Source of the DNA: DASYXT01 sp035934555
GTDB taxonomy: Bacteria > Verrucomicrobiota > Verrucomicrobiia > Limisphaerales > UBA8199
DNA: 64,000 bases
Assembly: GCA_035934555.1 (NCBI GenBank)
Contig: DASYXT010000055.1
Span: forward strand, 62,001-126,000
Reading direction: 5' to 3'
Shown here: piece by piece, positions 7,974 to 15,866 of the stretch
Layout: every line of letters begins with the position of its first letter
Numbering within the stretch: position 1 is the stretch's first letter
Made by a program: the position numbers and the translations under genes
The notes under the pieces: generated by a model
Databases searched by the model: none
Told to the model about the DNA's origin: nothing
What the model saw: only the letters and a program-made list of their open reading frames with translations

Positions 7974-8837
7974 ATGTCACAACATCGTGTTGGCGTGATC
8001 GGCGGCAGCGGGCTCTACCACATCGAGGGGTTCACCGGCCAGAAATGGCTTTCGGTGCGCACCCCCTTTGGTTCGCCATCGGACGAGTTTCTATTGGGCA
8101 CGCTGGCCAATCGCGAGGTGGTTTTCCTGCCCCGCCACGGCCGCGGCCACCGAATCCTGCCGAGCGAACTGAACCATCGCGCCAACATTTGGGCGTTGAA
8201 AAAACTGAATGTGGCGTGGGTGATCAGCGTCAGCGCCGTCGGGTCGCTGCAAGCCAAATACCGCCCGTGCGACATCGTCCTGCCGGACCAGTTTCTGGAT
8301 CGGACCAAGCAGTCGGCGGCGCACACCTTTTTCGGGCGCGGGATCGTGGGGCACGTCGCGTTTGCGGAGCCGATTTGCGCCGAGTTAAGAAAAATCCTGC
8401 TGCGTGCCGCGCGCGGATTGAAAGCGCGTGCCCATGACGGCGGGACTTATGTGAACATGGAAGGGCCGGCGTTCAGCACGCGGGCGGAATCATTGACCAA
8501 TCACAAGCTCGGCTACGACGTCGTCGGGATGACCAATCTCGGGGAAGCTAAATGCGCGCGGGAAGCGGAGATGGCCTACGCGACGCTGGCGATGATTACC
8601 GATTACGATTGCTGGAAAGCGGATGAGGCGCATGTGACGGTCGAGATGGTGATCGCGAATTTGCAAAAGAACGCGGGGGCAGCCAAAGCGATCGTCGCGC
8701 GCGCGTTGCCGGAGATTCCGGCCGAGCCCAACTGGGGATGCCACCGGGCGTTGGAGAACGCGATCATGACGGAGCGGAAGCTTTGGCCGGCGAAAACGGC
8801 GCAAGCGCTTAAGCCGCTCCTCGCGCGCTACCTCTAA
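7974..8837 (+). CDS. mtnP: S-methyl-5'-thioadenosine phosphorylase
   Basis: Cleaves methylthioadenosine with phosphate to adenine and methylthioribose-1-phosphate (methionine salvage). The 287-residue product from the ATG at 7974 has the family landmarks: VGVIGGSGLY at the N-terminus, LPRHGRGH (phosphate site), NMEGPAFSTRAES, GMTNLGEAKCAREAE and ITDYDCW. The frame opens at 7938, but homology starts at the later ATG. MTAP usually has MEGPRFSTRAES, so Arg is Ala here; inosine or guanosine phosphorylase activity is possible but less likely. The 3' end overlaps the convergent nucleotidyltransferase gene by 29 bp. Confidence 0.88.
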   Translation: MSQHRVGVIGGSGLYHIEGFTGQKWLSVRTPFGSPSDEFLLGTLANREVVFLPRHGRGHRILPSELNHRANIWALKKLNVAWVISVSAVGSLQAKYRPCDIVLPDQFLDRTKQSAAHTFFGRGIVGHVAFAEPICAELRKILLRAARGLKARAHDGGTYVNMEGPAFSTRAESLTNHKLGYDVVGMTNLGEAKCAREAEMAYATLAMITDYDCWKADEAHVTVEMVIANLQKNAGAAKAIVARALPEIPAEPNWGCHRALENAIMTERKLWPAKTAQALKPLLARYL

Positions 8838-9576
8838 GGCTGTGGCGGAGCTTCTCCAACTCTGCCTTGAGCGGCTGCCAATAAGTGCGGTCCCGCTGGC
8901 GTTCGACTGATTCTTCTCGCGCGAGCGCTTCGCGCAGTTTGGGTTCCTGAGATTTGAGTGCGAACTCCAGCAAAGGTCGTTCCTGGGCGACCCTCCCCGC
9001 CAATTTTGGATGCGCCGTCGCCACTGCGCTCAGCAACTGCGGTGTGCGCAGTTCGCGCAACCAAAACTCCACCCGCTGCTTATTACCACGACCTTGTGCA
9101 GCGGCATAATCAGCTTCGAGCAATCGGCGCAGCATCGGCCAATCCTTATCGCTCTGGGTCTTTTTCGCGTGCACCAGGTCGGGGAGCGCCAGCACCTCGA
9201 TTGTTTCTCCAGCCCGGTTGCGGACGGTCGTGCGGCGCTTCCAAAGCTCGGGAAATGGAGCCACTCCGCGCATTTTTGCCATGACATCCACCCGGAGGCC
9301 TTCGGCCGCCGGGATGTGGCACCGAAAGTGAATGGAATGACCGTGTACCAGGTGTTGCAACGAAAGCGGGGGCACATTGACTTGCTCGGCTTGCAGTTCA
9401 TCCAACGCGCGCCGCAAGCGGCGCAGATTGGAGGCGTCCGCCAGAATAGCAAAATCCACGTCCCGGCTAAACTCTGCCGCGCCGTATAACACGCAGGCCT
9501 GACCGCCCATCAACAGGGCGCGTACATGGCACCCGTTCATCGTAGAAAGGACTTTGAGTATCGGGTTCGGGATCAA
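8809..9576 (-). CDS. Nucleotidyltransferase-fold protein (AbiEii/MNT-like)
   Basis: A 255-residue protein. The N-terminal half has the minimal nucleotidyltransferase signature: LLMGGQACVLYG (Gly-Gly at 24-25), then SRDVDFAI with Asp39 and Asp41, and a candidate third acidic strand, LRVDVMAKMRG, at about 97. The C-terminal half is charged and helical. Such proteins act as adenylyl- or nucleotidyltransferase toxins or modify RNA or antibiotics; the substrate here is unknown. The 5' end overlaps the small gene at 9467-9697 by 110 bp, so the two are almost certainly cotranscribed and may form a two-component module. Confidence 0.75.
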   Translation of the reverse strand: MIPNPILKVLSTMNGCHVRALLMGGQACVLYGAAEFSRDVDFAILADASNLRRLRRALDELQAEQVNVPPLSLQHLVHGHSIHFRCHIPAAEGLRVDVMAKMRGVAPFPELWKRRTTVRNRAGETIEVLALPDLVHAKKTQSDKDWPMLRRLLEADYAAAQGRGNKQRVEFWLRELRTPQLLSAVATAHPKLAGRVAQERPLLEFALKSQEPKLREALAREESVERQRDRTYWQPLKAELEKLRHSLRGSARGAA

Positions 9577-9697
9577 GCGAGCCTCCCATGGAAAGGTAAT
9601 GTTCCCACAATTTCATGCTCTCCTGCCAGCGCTCCAAAGGGGTGAGCCGGTACCACTCCGCCCACTCGCCGCCCACAATGGTTTCCAAATCGACCAC
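9467..9697 (-). CDS. Small conserved protein overlapping the nucleotidyltransferase gene
   Basis: A 76-residue frame with a GTG start at 9697 preceded on the minus strand by AAGGAA at good spacing. The first ~55 residues are acidic and aromatic (EWAEWYRLTPLERWQESMKL, LDPEPDTQSPF), unlike an accidental frame, and resemble small proteins that precede nucleotidyltransferase genes in related bacteria (from memory, not a search). The last ~20 residues are Arg-rich and may be unconserved. It could be an antitoxin or accessory subunit; that role is inferred only from the overlap. Confidence 0.6.
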   Translation of the reverse strand: MVDLETIVGGEWAEWYRLTPLERWQESMKLWEHYLSMGGSLDPEPDTQSPFYDERVPCTRPVDGRSGLRVIRRGRV

Positions 9698-9794
9698 GCC
9701 AGTTCCTTAGCCTTTCTGCTGCGGCTGGACAAGGCGTTTTCCGAAAAATCCGTGTCCAAGCGGGGAGGGTTATGCTAAAGATGCTTCGCTTTTT

Positions 9795-11231
9795 ATGGAC
9801 TACGAAGCGGTCATCGGCCTCGAAACGCACGTCCAGCTCAAGACCCGCTCGAAGATGTGGTGCGGGTGTCCCAACGAGTTTGGCGCGCCGCCCAACACCC
9901 ACGTCTGCCCGGTGTGCCTGGGGTTGCCGGGCGTTTTGCCTGTCGCCAACGACGAGGCGCTCAAACTCACCGCCCTCACCGGCCTGCTGCTCAATTGCAC
10001 CGTCAGTCCTTACGCCAAGTTCGACCGGAAAAACTATTTCTATCCGGACATGCCGAAGAATTATCAGATCACGCAATACGACAAACCGTCCACCGCGAGT
10101 GGGTATCTCGAGTTTGAGTTTGAGGGCGGGCTGTCGCGGGTGCGCATCACGCGCGCGCACCTGGAAGAGGACGTCGGCAAAAACTTTCATTTCGAACGGA
10201 ACAGCGGTGTGGATTTCAACCGGGCCGGGGTGCCGTTGCTCGAGATCGTTTCTGAACCAGACCTCACCAGCGCCGCCATGGCTTACGAGTACCTTAACGC
10301 CTTGAAAGAAATCCTGGTCTATGGCGCGGTGAGCGATTGCGACATGGAAAAGGGCATGGTCCGGTGCGACGTCAATGTGAGCGTGCGTCCGAAAGGGCAG
10401 ACCGAGCTCGGGGCCAAGATTGAGATAAAGAACATGAACAGCTTCAGCGGCGTGCGCAAGGCTCTCGAGTATGAAATCCCGCGGCAAATCGAGGTGTTGC
10501 GCGCGGGGGGCAAGCTGGTGCAATCGACGCGGCGATGGGATGACACTACGGGAATGACCGAAGAAATGCGGACCAAAGAACACGCGCACGATTACCGGTA
10601 CTTCCCGGAACCGGACCTGATGCCGTTCCAACCGACCGAGGCGTGGCTCGAGGAGGTCTCGCGGCGCGTGGTGGAATTGCCGCTGGCGCGCAAACGCCGC
10701 TTTGTGAGGGACTATCATTTGCCCGCCGTCGATGCGCAGACGTTTGTTTGGGACGTGCTGCTGGGGGATTATTTTGAAGGGATCGCTCCACAAACAAAGA
10801 ATCCCAAAGCGCTGGCCAATTGGCTGATTAACAACCTGCGCGCGAAGCTGGCGGAAAGCGGGCTCAGCCTGCCGGAGCTAAAGTTCAAACCGGCGGCGTG
10901 GGTCGAGTTGATCGAGCTGGTCGATAGCGGGAAGATCAGCACGAAAATTGCCCAGGAGGTTTTCGTAGAAATGTTCAACACCGGCGAGGCGCCCCGTGCG
11001 ATTGTCGAGAAGCGCGGGTTGGCGCAGGTCAGCGACACGGCGGCACTCGAGGGATTTTGCGACCAGGCCATTGCGGCCAACCCAGGCCCGGCGGCGGACT
11101 TTAAAGCCGGCAAAGCTGCAGCGTTGAATTTCCTCAAAGGTCAGGTGATGAAGCTCAGCAAAGGCAAAGCCAACCCGGCACTGGTGGGTGAGATCCTCGA
11201 ACGCAAGCTCAAGCTTCGCCCCACCGGTTGA
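9795..11231 (+). CDS. gatB: Aspartyl/glutamyl-tRNA(Asn/Gln) amidotransferase subunit B
   Basis: Subunit B of GatCAB, which converts Glu-tRNA(Gln) and/or Asp-tRNA(Asn) to the amide forms. The 478-residue product is full length. It has the N-terminal IGLETHVQL box, the CPVCLGLPG zinc-site region, FDRKNYFYPDMPKNYQITQY, and the helical and YqeY-like tail (AQEVFVEMFNTGEAPRAIVE ... LKGQVMKLSKGKANPALV). gatA and gatC are not in this window. Start at 9795 fits the family N-terminus (MDYEAVIGLE). Confidence 0.97.
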   Translation: MDYEAVIGLETHVQLKTRSKMWCGCPNEFGAPPNTHVCPVCLGLPGVLPVANDEALKLTALTGLLLNCTVSPYAKFDRKNYFYPDMPKNYQITQYDKPSTASGYLEFEFEGGLSRVRITRAHLEEDVGKNFHFERNSGVDFNRAGVPLLEIVSEPDLTSAAMAYEYLNALKEILVYGAVSDCDMEKGMVRCDVNVSVRPKGQTELGAKIEIKNMNSFSGVRKALEYEIPRQIEVLRAGGKLVQSTRRWDDTTGMTEEMRTKEHAHDYRYFPEPDLMPFQPTEAWLEEVSRRVVELPLARKRRFVRDYHLPAVDAQTFVWDVLLGDYFEGIAPQTKNPKALANWLINNLRAKLAESGLSLPELKFKPAAWVELIELVDSGKISTKIAQEVFVEMFNTGEAPRAIVEKRGLAQVSDTAALEGFCDQAIAANPGPAADFKAGKAAALNFLKGQVMKLSKGKANPALVGEILERKLKLRPTG

Positions 11232-11261
11232 CTTTGTTTGAGACTGGCCGTAGTTTGACAA

Positions 11262-12026
11262 ATGAGCGCGACCAGGAAACTTTTTCCGCTCGGTTGCCTT
11301 TCGTTTACAGGCCCCTCTCGGTCGATTGCGACCAAGGCAGCCTTCCTGGCTTGGATATTATGCGAAGCAGTCGCCCCGAGCACCTCGTCTCAAGCTCAGA
11401 CTCTGCTCTACCGCCTGAACACCGACAGCACCTTCCAGCAGGGGTGTTTTCCTCCTTGCCTCTGCCCGGTCATGATTTCCGCGCCGGTCACGGGCACGTT
11501 TTTGCTCACGCCGACAGGCTCCAATGGCCTTTTCAGCACCTATGCCGTCCGGCAGGTGAACTGGGGCGTCACAATAAACGGCACTTCCACCGTGGTCACT
11601 GGCAGCGGCACATACAAAATTGGGGGCGAATTTGCTCTCCAGCAGGAACTCTCACTGGAGCTTCAGGTCGGCGGAACCAACCTGGAGCGCTTCGACAGCG
11701 GGCTGGTTGGCGTCTCGGCACCGTTCCCTGAAATCATGGTGGCCATCTCGACTAATGGCCAGTACTGCGTCGATACTGTTTTCACCGTAAAAGCCTCGCC
11801 CATGCCCGTGCCTCCATTGCATGTCGCCTTTGCCGGCGCCCAGACCGTCACGGTCTCGTGGCCAGCGTCTTCCGCTCCTTTAGTCTTGCAGGAAAGCTCC
11901 AATCCGACGGCGGCCACCTGGACCGTTGTGACCAATGCTCCCACTGTCATCGGGAACCAAAGCCAGGTCATCCTTTCCCGTTCGCCTGGGAATAAATTCT
12001 ACCGCCTGCAACCAGGCGGAAACTGA
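11262..12026 (+). CDS. Secreted protein of unknown function with C-terminal FYR-type beta domain
   Basis: A 254-residue protein, 30 bp after gatB on the same strand. An unusually long N-terminal region precedes a hydrophobic stretch (KAAFLAWILCEAVAPS) that looks like a signal peptide, with cleavage near SSQA-QT; a later start is possible. The middle is Gly/Thr-rich beta sequence without a recognised domain. The last ~75 residues (SWPASSAPLVLQESSNP ... NKFYRLQPGGN) match the C-terminal domain style seen in the proteins at 953-4234 and 28251-34436. Exported; function unknown. Confidence 0.65.
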   Translation: MSATRKLFPLGCLSFTGPSRSIATKAAFLAWILCEAVAPSTSSQAQTLLYRLNTDSTFQQGCFPPCLCPVMISAPVTGTFLLTPTGSNGLFSTYAVRQVNWGVTINGTSTVVTGSGTYKIGGEFALQQELSLELQVGGTNLERFDSGLVGVSAPFPEIMVAISTNGQYCVDTVFTVKASPMPVPPLHVAFAGAQTVTVSWPASSAPLVLQESSNPTAATWTVVTNAPTVIGNQSQVILSRSPGNKFYRLQPGGN

Positions 12027-12089
12027 ACGCACGGCCGCGGAACGGCACACGGCGATTCCGGTAAGGGGATTAAGATTAGGACAAAACCC

Positions 12090-12905
12090 TCACAACCCGC
12101 TGCTGACGATGCTTCCACCGCTTCTTCCCAGGGCCTTCATCCATTGCGCGCTGCCGGCGGCCATCAATTCCAGGTCGGTGCTGGTCATAAAAAAGCGGAA
12201 TCCCTGCTGCTGAAAGCGTTTCACGTCAGGCGGGCTGAACGCGGGCCGGCCCAGGACTTTGCCGTGTGCTTTGGCTGCTTTAACAATTCTCTCGATGGCT
12301 GCTTCGAGGCGCGGATGTTGCTGCCGGCCGCGCAGGCCGAGCGAAAACGATAGATCACTGGTGCCGATGAACAACACGTCGATGCCGGGCGTGGCGGCAA
12401 TCGCATCGATGTGTTCCACCGCCGAAGTGTCTTCGACGACCGCGACGACCAGCACGTTCTCGTCGGCGAAATCGTAGTAGTCTTGCGCGGGCGGCCAGCG
12501 GAACTGCGCCAGGGTAGCCCCGGAGCCACGCAGGCCGCGGGGCGGGTAACGGCAGGCCGCCGCCGCCTGCTGCGCCAGTTGCGGTGTCCTGGTGAAGGGG
12601 AAAATTACCCCCAGCACTCCCGTATCCAGCACACGCTTGGCCGTCCACAGCTCGTTGACGGGCGGCCGCGCCAGCAGCGTGGCAGGCAACCCGCGTGTCG
12701 CCAGGACAATGTGCCGCACCGTCTCGAGGTTCAGCGGCGTGTGCTCCATTTCCAACCAGAGAAAATCGAAGCCCAACCCAGCCGCCTGCGCGGCCACTTC
12801 GACACAGTTGACCGTGATCACCGCACCAATGACAGGCTCGCCCCGCTCGAGTTTCACTTTGAGCGGATTGCGGCGTTGGGGTGTTGGTTTCTTTCGAGCC
12901 GGCAT
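12090..12905 (-). CDS. HpcH/HpaI family aldolase (class II 2-keto-acid aldolase)
   Basis: A 271-residue TIM-barrel protein of the HpcH/HpaI/citrate-lyase family, which cleaves 2-keto-3-deoxy acids to pyruvate and an aldehyde using a divalent metal. Visible landmarks are FDFLWLEMEHTPLN (acidic metal-ligand strand), RPPVNELWTAKRVLDTGVLG (substrate Arg and turn), GVIFPFTRT, VVAVVEDTSAVEHIDAIAA and the DVLFIGTSDLSFSLGLRG metal/pyruvate loop. It lies 18 bp after the putative glycosidase gene on the same strand, so an operon is likely. A substrate such as 2-keto-3-deoxy-glucarate or a uronate-derived keto acid is inference from context. Confidence 0.85.
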   Translation of the reverse strand: MPARKKPTPQRRNPLKVKLERGEPVIGAVITVNCVEVAAQAAGLGFDFLWLEMEHTPLNLETVRHIVLATRGLPATLLARPPVNELWTAKRVLDTGVLGVIFPFTRTPQLAQQAAAACRYPPRGLRGSGATLAQFRWPPAQDYYDFADENVLVVAVVEDTSAVEHIDAIAATPGIDVLFIGTSDLSFSLGLRGRQQHPRLEAAIERIVKAAKAHGKVLGRPAFSPPDVKRFQQQGFRFFMTSTDLELMAAGSAQWMKALGRSGGSIVSSGL

Positions 12906-12923
12906 AAAAGGTGAGCTGGTGAT

Positions 12924-15467
12924 TTAATTGGGTTTAACGGGAACAGCGCGCTCTTTGATAAGCCATACTTCGGCGACCTGGCAACCGCGGCCGTTGCCGC
13001 CGAGGCCCGGCTCACCCCACCAGGTGAGAGTCAGTTCGCCCGCTCGCGTAGCGGAGGGCGGGATGGGAAACTCAATAGGCCGGAATGGCACTGGCTTGGC
13101 CATGTAGGGATGAATTTCGGTTGCGTCGTTGGCCACAAGCCGAATCTTGCGTTTCGGACTATCACCGCCATAAACGACGCGCAGCTTGTAAACGGCGTTG
13201 GGGTCGAGTCCGGCGTAATGCATGCGCAGCGGGGCGTCATACAGACTCTCGGCGTCGTCGATCCACGAGACCCGCCGCGGCACGCCGGCCGCCTCGTCCG
13301 GCTCGTCCACGACCAAATCCTCTTCAAAACCGCAACGGGCGGATTCCAGGCCGGCGGGGTCTTCGGCGAAGGAGAGCCCCCGCACCAGGTGCGGCTGCCG
13401 GGCCGGGTCGCCGAGGTCGTCGTAGAAACCGCCGGGCCCCGGGTCTTGCCAGGTGAGAATCTCCTCGATCTGCTTCAGCCGTTGCGCTTCGCCAGAAGTG
13501 CCGCGGATGCGCTTAAACCGGTCCTTTAGCCACGCCCGGTTGTTGAGAGGAAAATCAAGCGTGTCGAGGCTGGCGCCGCGGTCCACAGCGATGGCCTGGT
13601 ACCGCTCGACGCTGAGTTGCATGCCGATGCTTTGAAATAAGGCTTCGCCCAGTTGCAGAATGCGCGCGCGCCAGTCGCCGCACACATGCTCGGTGCCGGC
13701 ACGGTCCAGGATGGCCTCGGCGGAATTGACGGCAAGCACCGCCCCGCACGAGGAAGCCTGGCGCAGCCGTTCCCTCGCCTCTGCTTCCAGACCGGTTTCC
13801 CAAATCAAGCGGCGGCGGACGTAAGCGTCGTAGTAGGCGCGAAAGAGGGCTTGTTGGAAGCGCCAGTTCTTTAAATCGGCCGGGGTGGCGGTGCGTTCGA
13901 GGTCCTGGAACTGCTCGAGGGTGGTTTCAACAGATTTGTTCGCCAGCAACGGGCCGCGCCAGTTTTGTTCCAGGTTCAGCAGGCCCTGAGCAAAATCGTC
14001 CTGATAACGGTCACCGATGAAATAGCGGCTGTACTGGCGAAGAATGCCTGTGAGGTCCGCGTCCGGGTCCCAACCGAGGGCACTCCAGACGCACTTGTTG
14101 ACGTCGTCGTTGCAGCCTTCGGAGTAAGTGATGAAACCGATGGTGTCGGGCTGAAGCCGGCGGAAAATCGCCGCTTCATCCTGCGGGCGCGGGTTGATGC
14201 ACTCGCGCGCTTCCGTCACCGCATAGGCCGCATCCCAATCGGGAACGGGATACTGGCATTGGCGCGAGTGGGTGATGTCCGGGTAGTGGCGGATGGGAAA
14301 GCGGGCGGGGACAAGTTGTCGCAAGCGGGGCAAGCTGATGCGGATTTGCGGACCAAACACCAGGCCGGTGAGCCAGGCCGGCGGGTTATGGTTAAGAATA
14401 TCCACGAACTCAGCCAGCCACGCTTGATCAAATCCCTGTGGCGAAACCCACATTTCGGCTTTCGGGTGATACCGGTGCAGGTTTTCGGTTTGCTTTTCCA
14501 ACAGGCTCAGCAAAACGTGCGGCGCGGTATGGCCCGGGTCGCCGCCCGGGACAAAAACCGCGTCGAGCCGGGGCAATTTCGCAAACACCTCACCCCACTC
14601 GCGAATCGAGGATTCGAGTGTCCGTGGCTCGGAATAGTCGCGGTCCAGCGCCGGATACCAAACCCAAACGTCGAGGCCATAATCATCCGCCAACCGCGAC
14701 ATGCCGACCATCATCTCCATCGGGGGGCGCGCAAAATGTGGGCTATCCGGCTCATCGTCGGAGCGTGGGGGGATCAACTCGATGGCATTGGCGCCAAAGA
14801 CCGCCAGGTCGCGAAAGTACTGCTCCCATTGTGGAAGGTCCCACGCGTCGTAGGTGTTGGTTTTGGGGCGGAACCCCAACTGGTGCCCGCGCAGCTTGTA
14901 CTTGGGCGCGGATATTAACTCCGGCAAATCATCCAGCAGGACGCTGTCGCGGCGCAGGTGAAATTCGCGTAGCAATCGGCCGACGCCAAACAGGACGCCT
15001 CGCGCATCATTGCCCAGCACGTACACGGTGGGATTCGGGCCCGCGTCACGTGTCGAGATTTGATAGCCCTCAGCCGGCCCGGGCTGTTGCGGCCGGATGG
15101 GCCGAGTGGTTGCGGGCCCAGGTAACCGGTCGAGAGCTGCCAGCGGGCTGACAGCAATCACGGGGATATTGGAAGTTGGCCAGCTCTGAGCGATTTGCCA
15201 CGACACGCCTGTGCGGCGGGCAACTTCCTCAATCAGCATTCTGACGGCGTTCTGCTCCGGACGGGACAAGCCTGGCGGCACGACCACGACAGCATCCCTC
15301 AGTTCAAGAGGCTTCGCGGGCGCGGCAAGGCTGACGCCCAACAGGGCCGTGGCGCACAGCACCCACGCCGGTAGGCGCCGCACCAGCCCTAAGCCGGGAG
15401 CGGCGGGCCGGACAACTGGCTGGCTTAGAGACATTGCTGGTTTTGCAAGATGACGGCAATACTTCAC
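12924..15467 (-). CDS. Secreted putative glycoside hydrolase with GH20/GH67-type N-terminal domain
   Basis: An 847-residue exported protein; the signal peptide lies around residues 25-50 (LPAWVLCATALLGVSLAAPA), with an alternative ATG at 15434. Residues ~50-190 form the zincin-like alpha/beta domain found before GH20, GH67 and GH84 catalytic barrels (YVLGNDARGVLFGVGRLLRE). The barrel follows (KYKLRGHQLGFRPKTNTYDA, FGANAIELIPP, YGLDVWVWYPALDRDY, DAVFVPGGDPGH). The C-terminal ~200 residues look like a beta-sandwich binding module. Alpha-glucuronidase-like activity is plausible, given the keto-acid aldolase 18 bp downstream and the ACS-type transporter opposite, but I cannot identify catalytic acids with confidence. 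Confidence 0.7.
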   Translation of the reverse strand: MKYCRHLAKPAMSLSQPVVRPAAPGLGLVRRLPAWVLCATALLGVSLAAPAKPLELRDAVVVVPPGLSRPEQNAVRMLIEEVARRTGVSWQIAQSWPTSNIPVIAVSPLAALDRLPGPATTRPIRPQQPGPAEGYQISTRDAGPNPTVYVLGNDARGVLFGVGRLLREFHLRRDSVLLDDLPELISAPKYKLRGHQLGFRPKTNTYDAWDLPQWEQYFRDLAVFGANAIELIPPRSDDEPDSPHFARPPMEMMVGMSRLADDYGLDVWVWYPALDRDYSEPRTLESSIREWGEVFAKLPRLDAVFVPGGDPGHTAPHVLLSLLEKQTENLHRYHPKAEMWVSPQGFDQAWLAEFVDILNHNPPAWLTGLVFGPQIRISLPRLRQLVPARFPIRHYPDITHSRQCQYPVPDWDAAYAVTEARECINPRPQDEAAIFRRLQPDTIGFITYSEGCNDDVNKCVWSALGWDPDADLTGILRQYSRYFIGDRYQDDFAQGLLNLEQNWRGPLLANKSVETTLEQFQDLERTATPADLKNWRFQQALFRAYYDAYVRRRLIWETGLEAEARERLRQASSCGAVLAVNSAEAILDRAGTEHVCGDWRARILQLGEALFQSIGMQLSVERYQAIAVDRGASLDTLDFPLNNRAWLKDRFKRIRGTSGEAQRLKQIEEILTWQDPGPGGFYDDLGDPARQPHLVRGLSFAEDPAGLESARCGFEEDLVVDEPDEAAGVPRRVSWIDDAESLYDAPLRMHYAGLDPNAVYKLRVVYGGDSPKRKIRLVANDATEIHPYMAKPVPFRPIEFPIPPSATRAGELTLTWWGEPGLGGNGRGCQVAEVWLIKERAVPVKPN

Positions 15468-15529
15468 GCCCGGCTTAGGGGGATTGTCAACGGTTTTCTA
15501 GTCCAGCTTGTACCCCCCAATGACGACGG

Positions 15530-15557
15530 GCGGAGCGCGGACTTTAGTCCGCAGCAA
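15530..15557 (+). repeat. Palindromic repeat family P, copy 3
   Basis: GCGGAGCGCGGACTTTAGTC followed by CGCAGC; same orientation as copy 1. Confidence 0.78.
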
Positions 15558-15610
15558 CGTGCCATCGCTAAGCGCGCCTGAAAATTGGGAACGATTTGCC
15601 ATCCGGATAT

Positions 15611-15637
15611 TGCTGCGGACCAAAGTCCGCGTTCCGC
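15611..15637 (-). repeat. Palindromic repeat family P, copy 4
   Basis: TGCTGCGGACCAAAGTCCGC followed by GTTCCGC; inverted relative to copy 3, 54 bp away. Confidence 0.78.
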
Positions 15638-15680
15638 CAGCCAACCACACTGAAGTCCAACCCGCCGTCAGTTCGATTGT

Positions 15681-15707
15681 TGCTGCGGACTAAAGTCCGC
15701 GTTCCGG
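15681..15707 (-). repeat. Palindromic repeat family P, copy 5
   Basis: TGCTGCGGACTAAAGTCCGC followed by GTTCCGG; same orientation as copy 4, 70 bp further on. Confidence 0.78.
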
Positions 15708-15866
15708 CGACACTCCAGCTTTTCCATTGCGCGCCGGCGAGAACGGGAGTAATCAGAACCTCGCACCCAATCGCTGCAATCGTATGCGAGTACTCACAGG
15801 CGTCGTCGCCGTAAGACGCAGGCAACCAGCAACCACTTCATCCGCCTGAGCTTCATTCCAGGAAAT

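Larger units (their letters stand above)
15468..15866. other. Divergent intergenic region with three palindromic repeats
   Basis: 399 bp between the glycosidase gene (minus) and the MFS gene (plus). It must hold both promoters, but more than a third is repeat family P at 15530-15557, 15611-15637 and 15681-15707. No convincing gene is seen; frames here are generated by the repeats. Confidence 0.6.

Noticed and set aside
7546..7975. Several frames on both strands downstream of the RAYT
   Set aside because: Made entirely of REP hairpins (repeated LRQPSGAFE-type peptides).
9573..10793. 406-codon minus frame
   Set aside because: Antisense to gatB, which is unambiguous.
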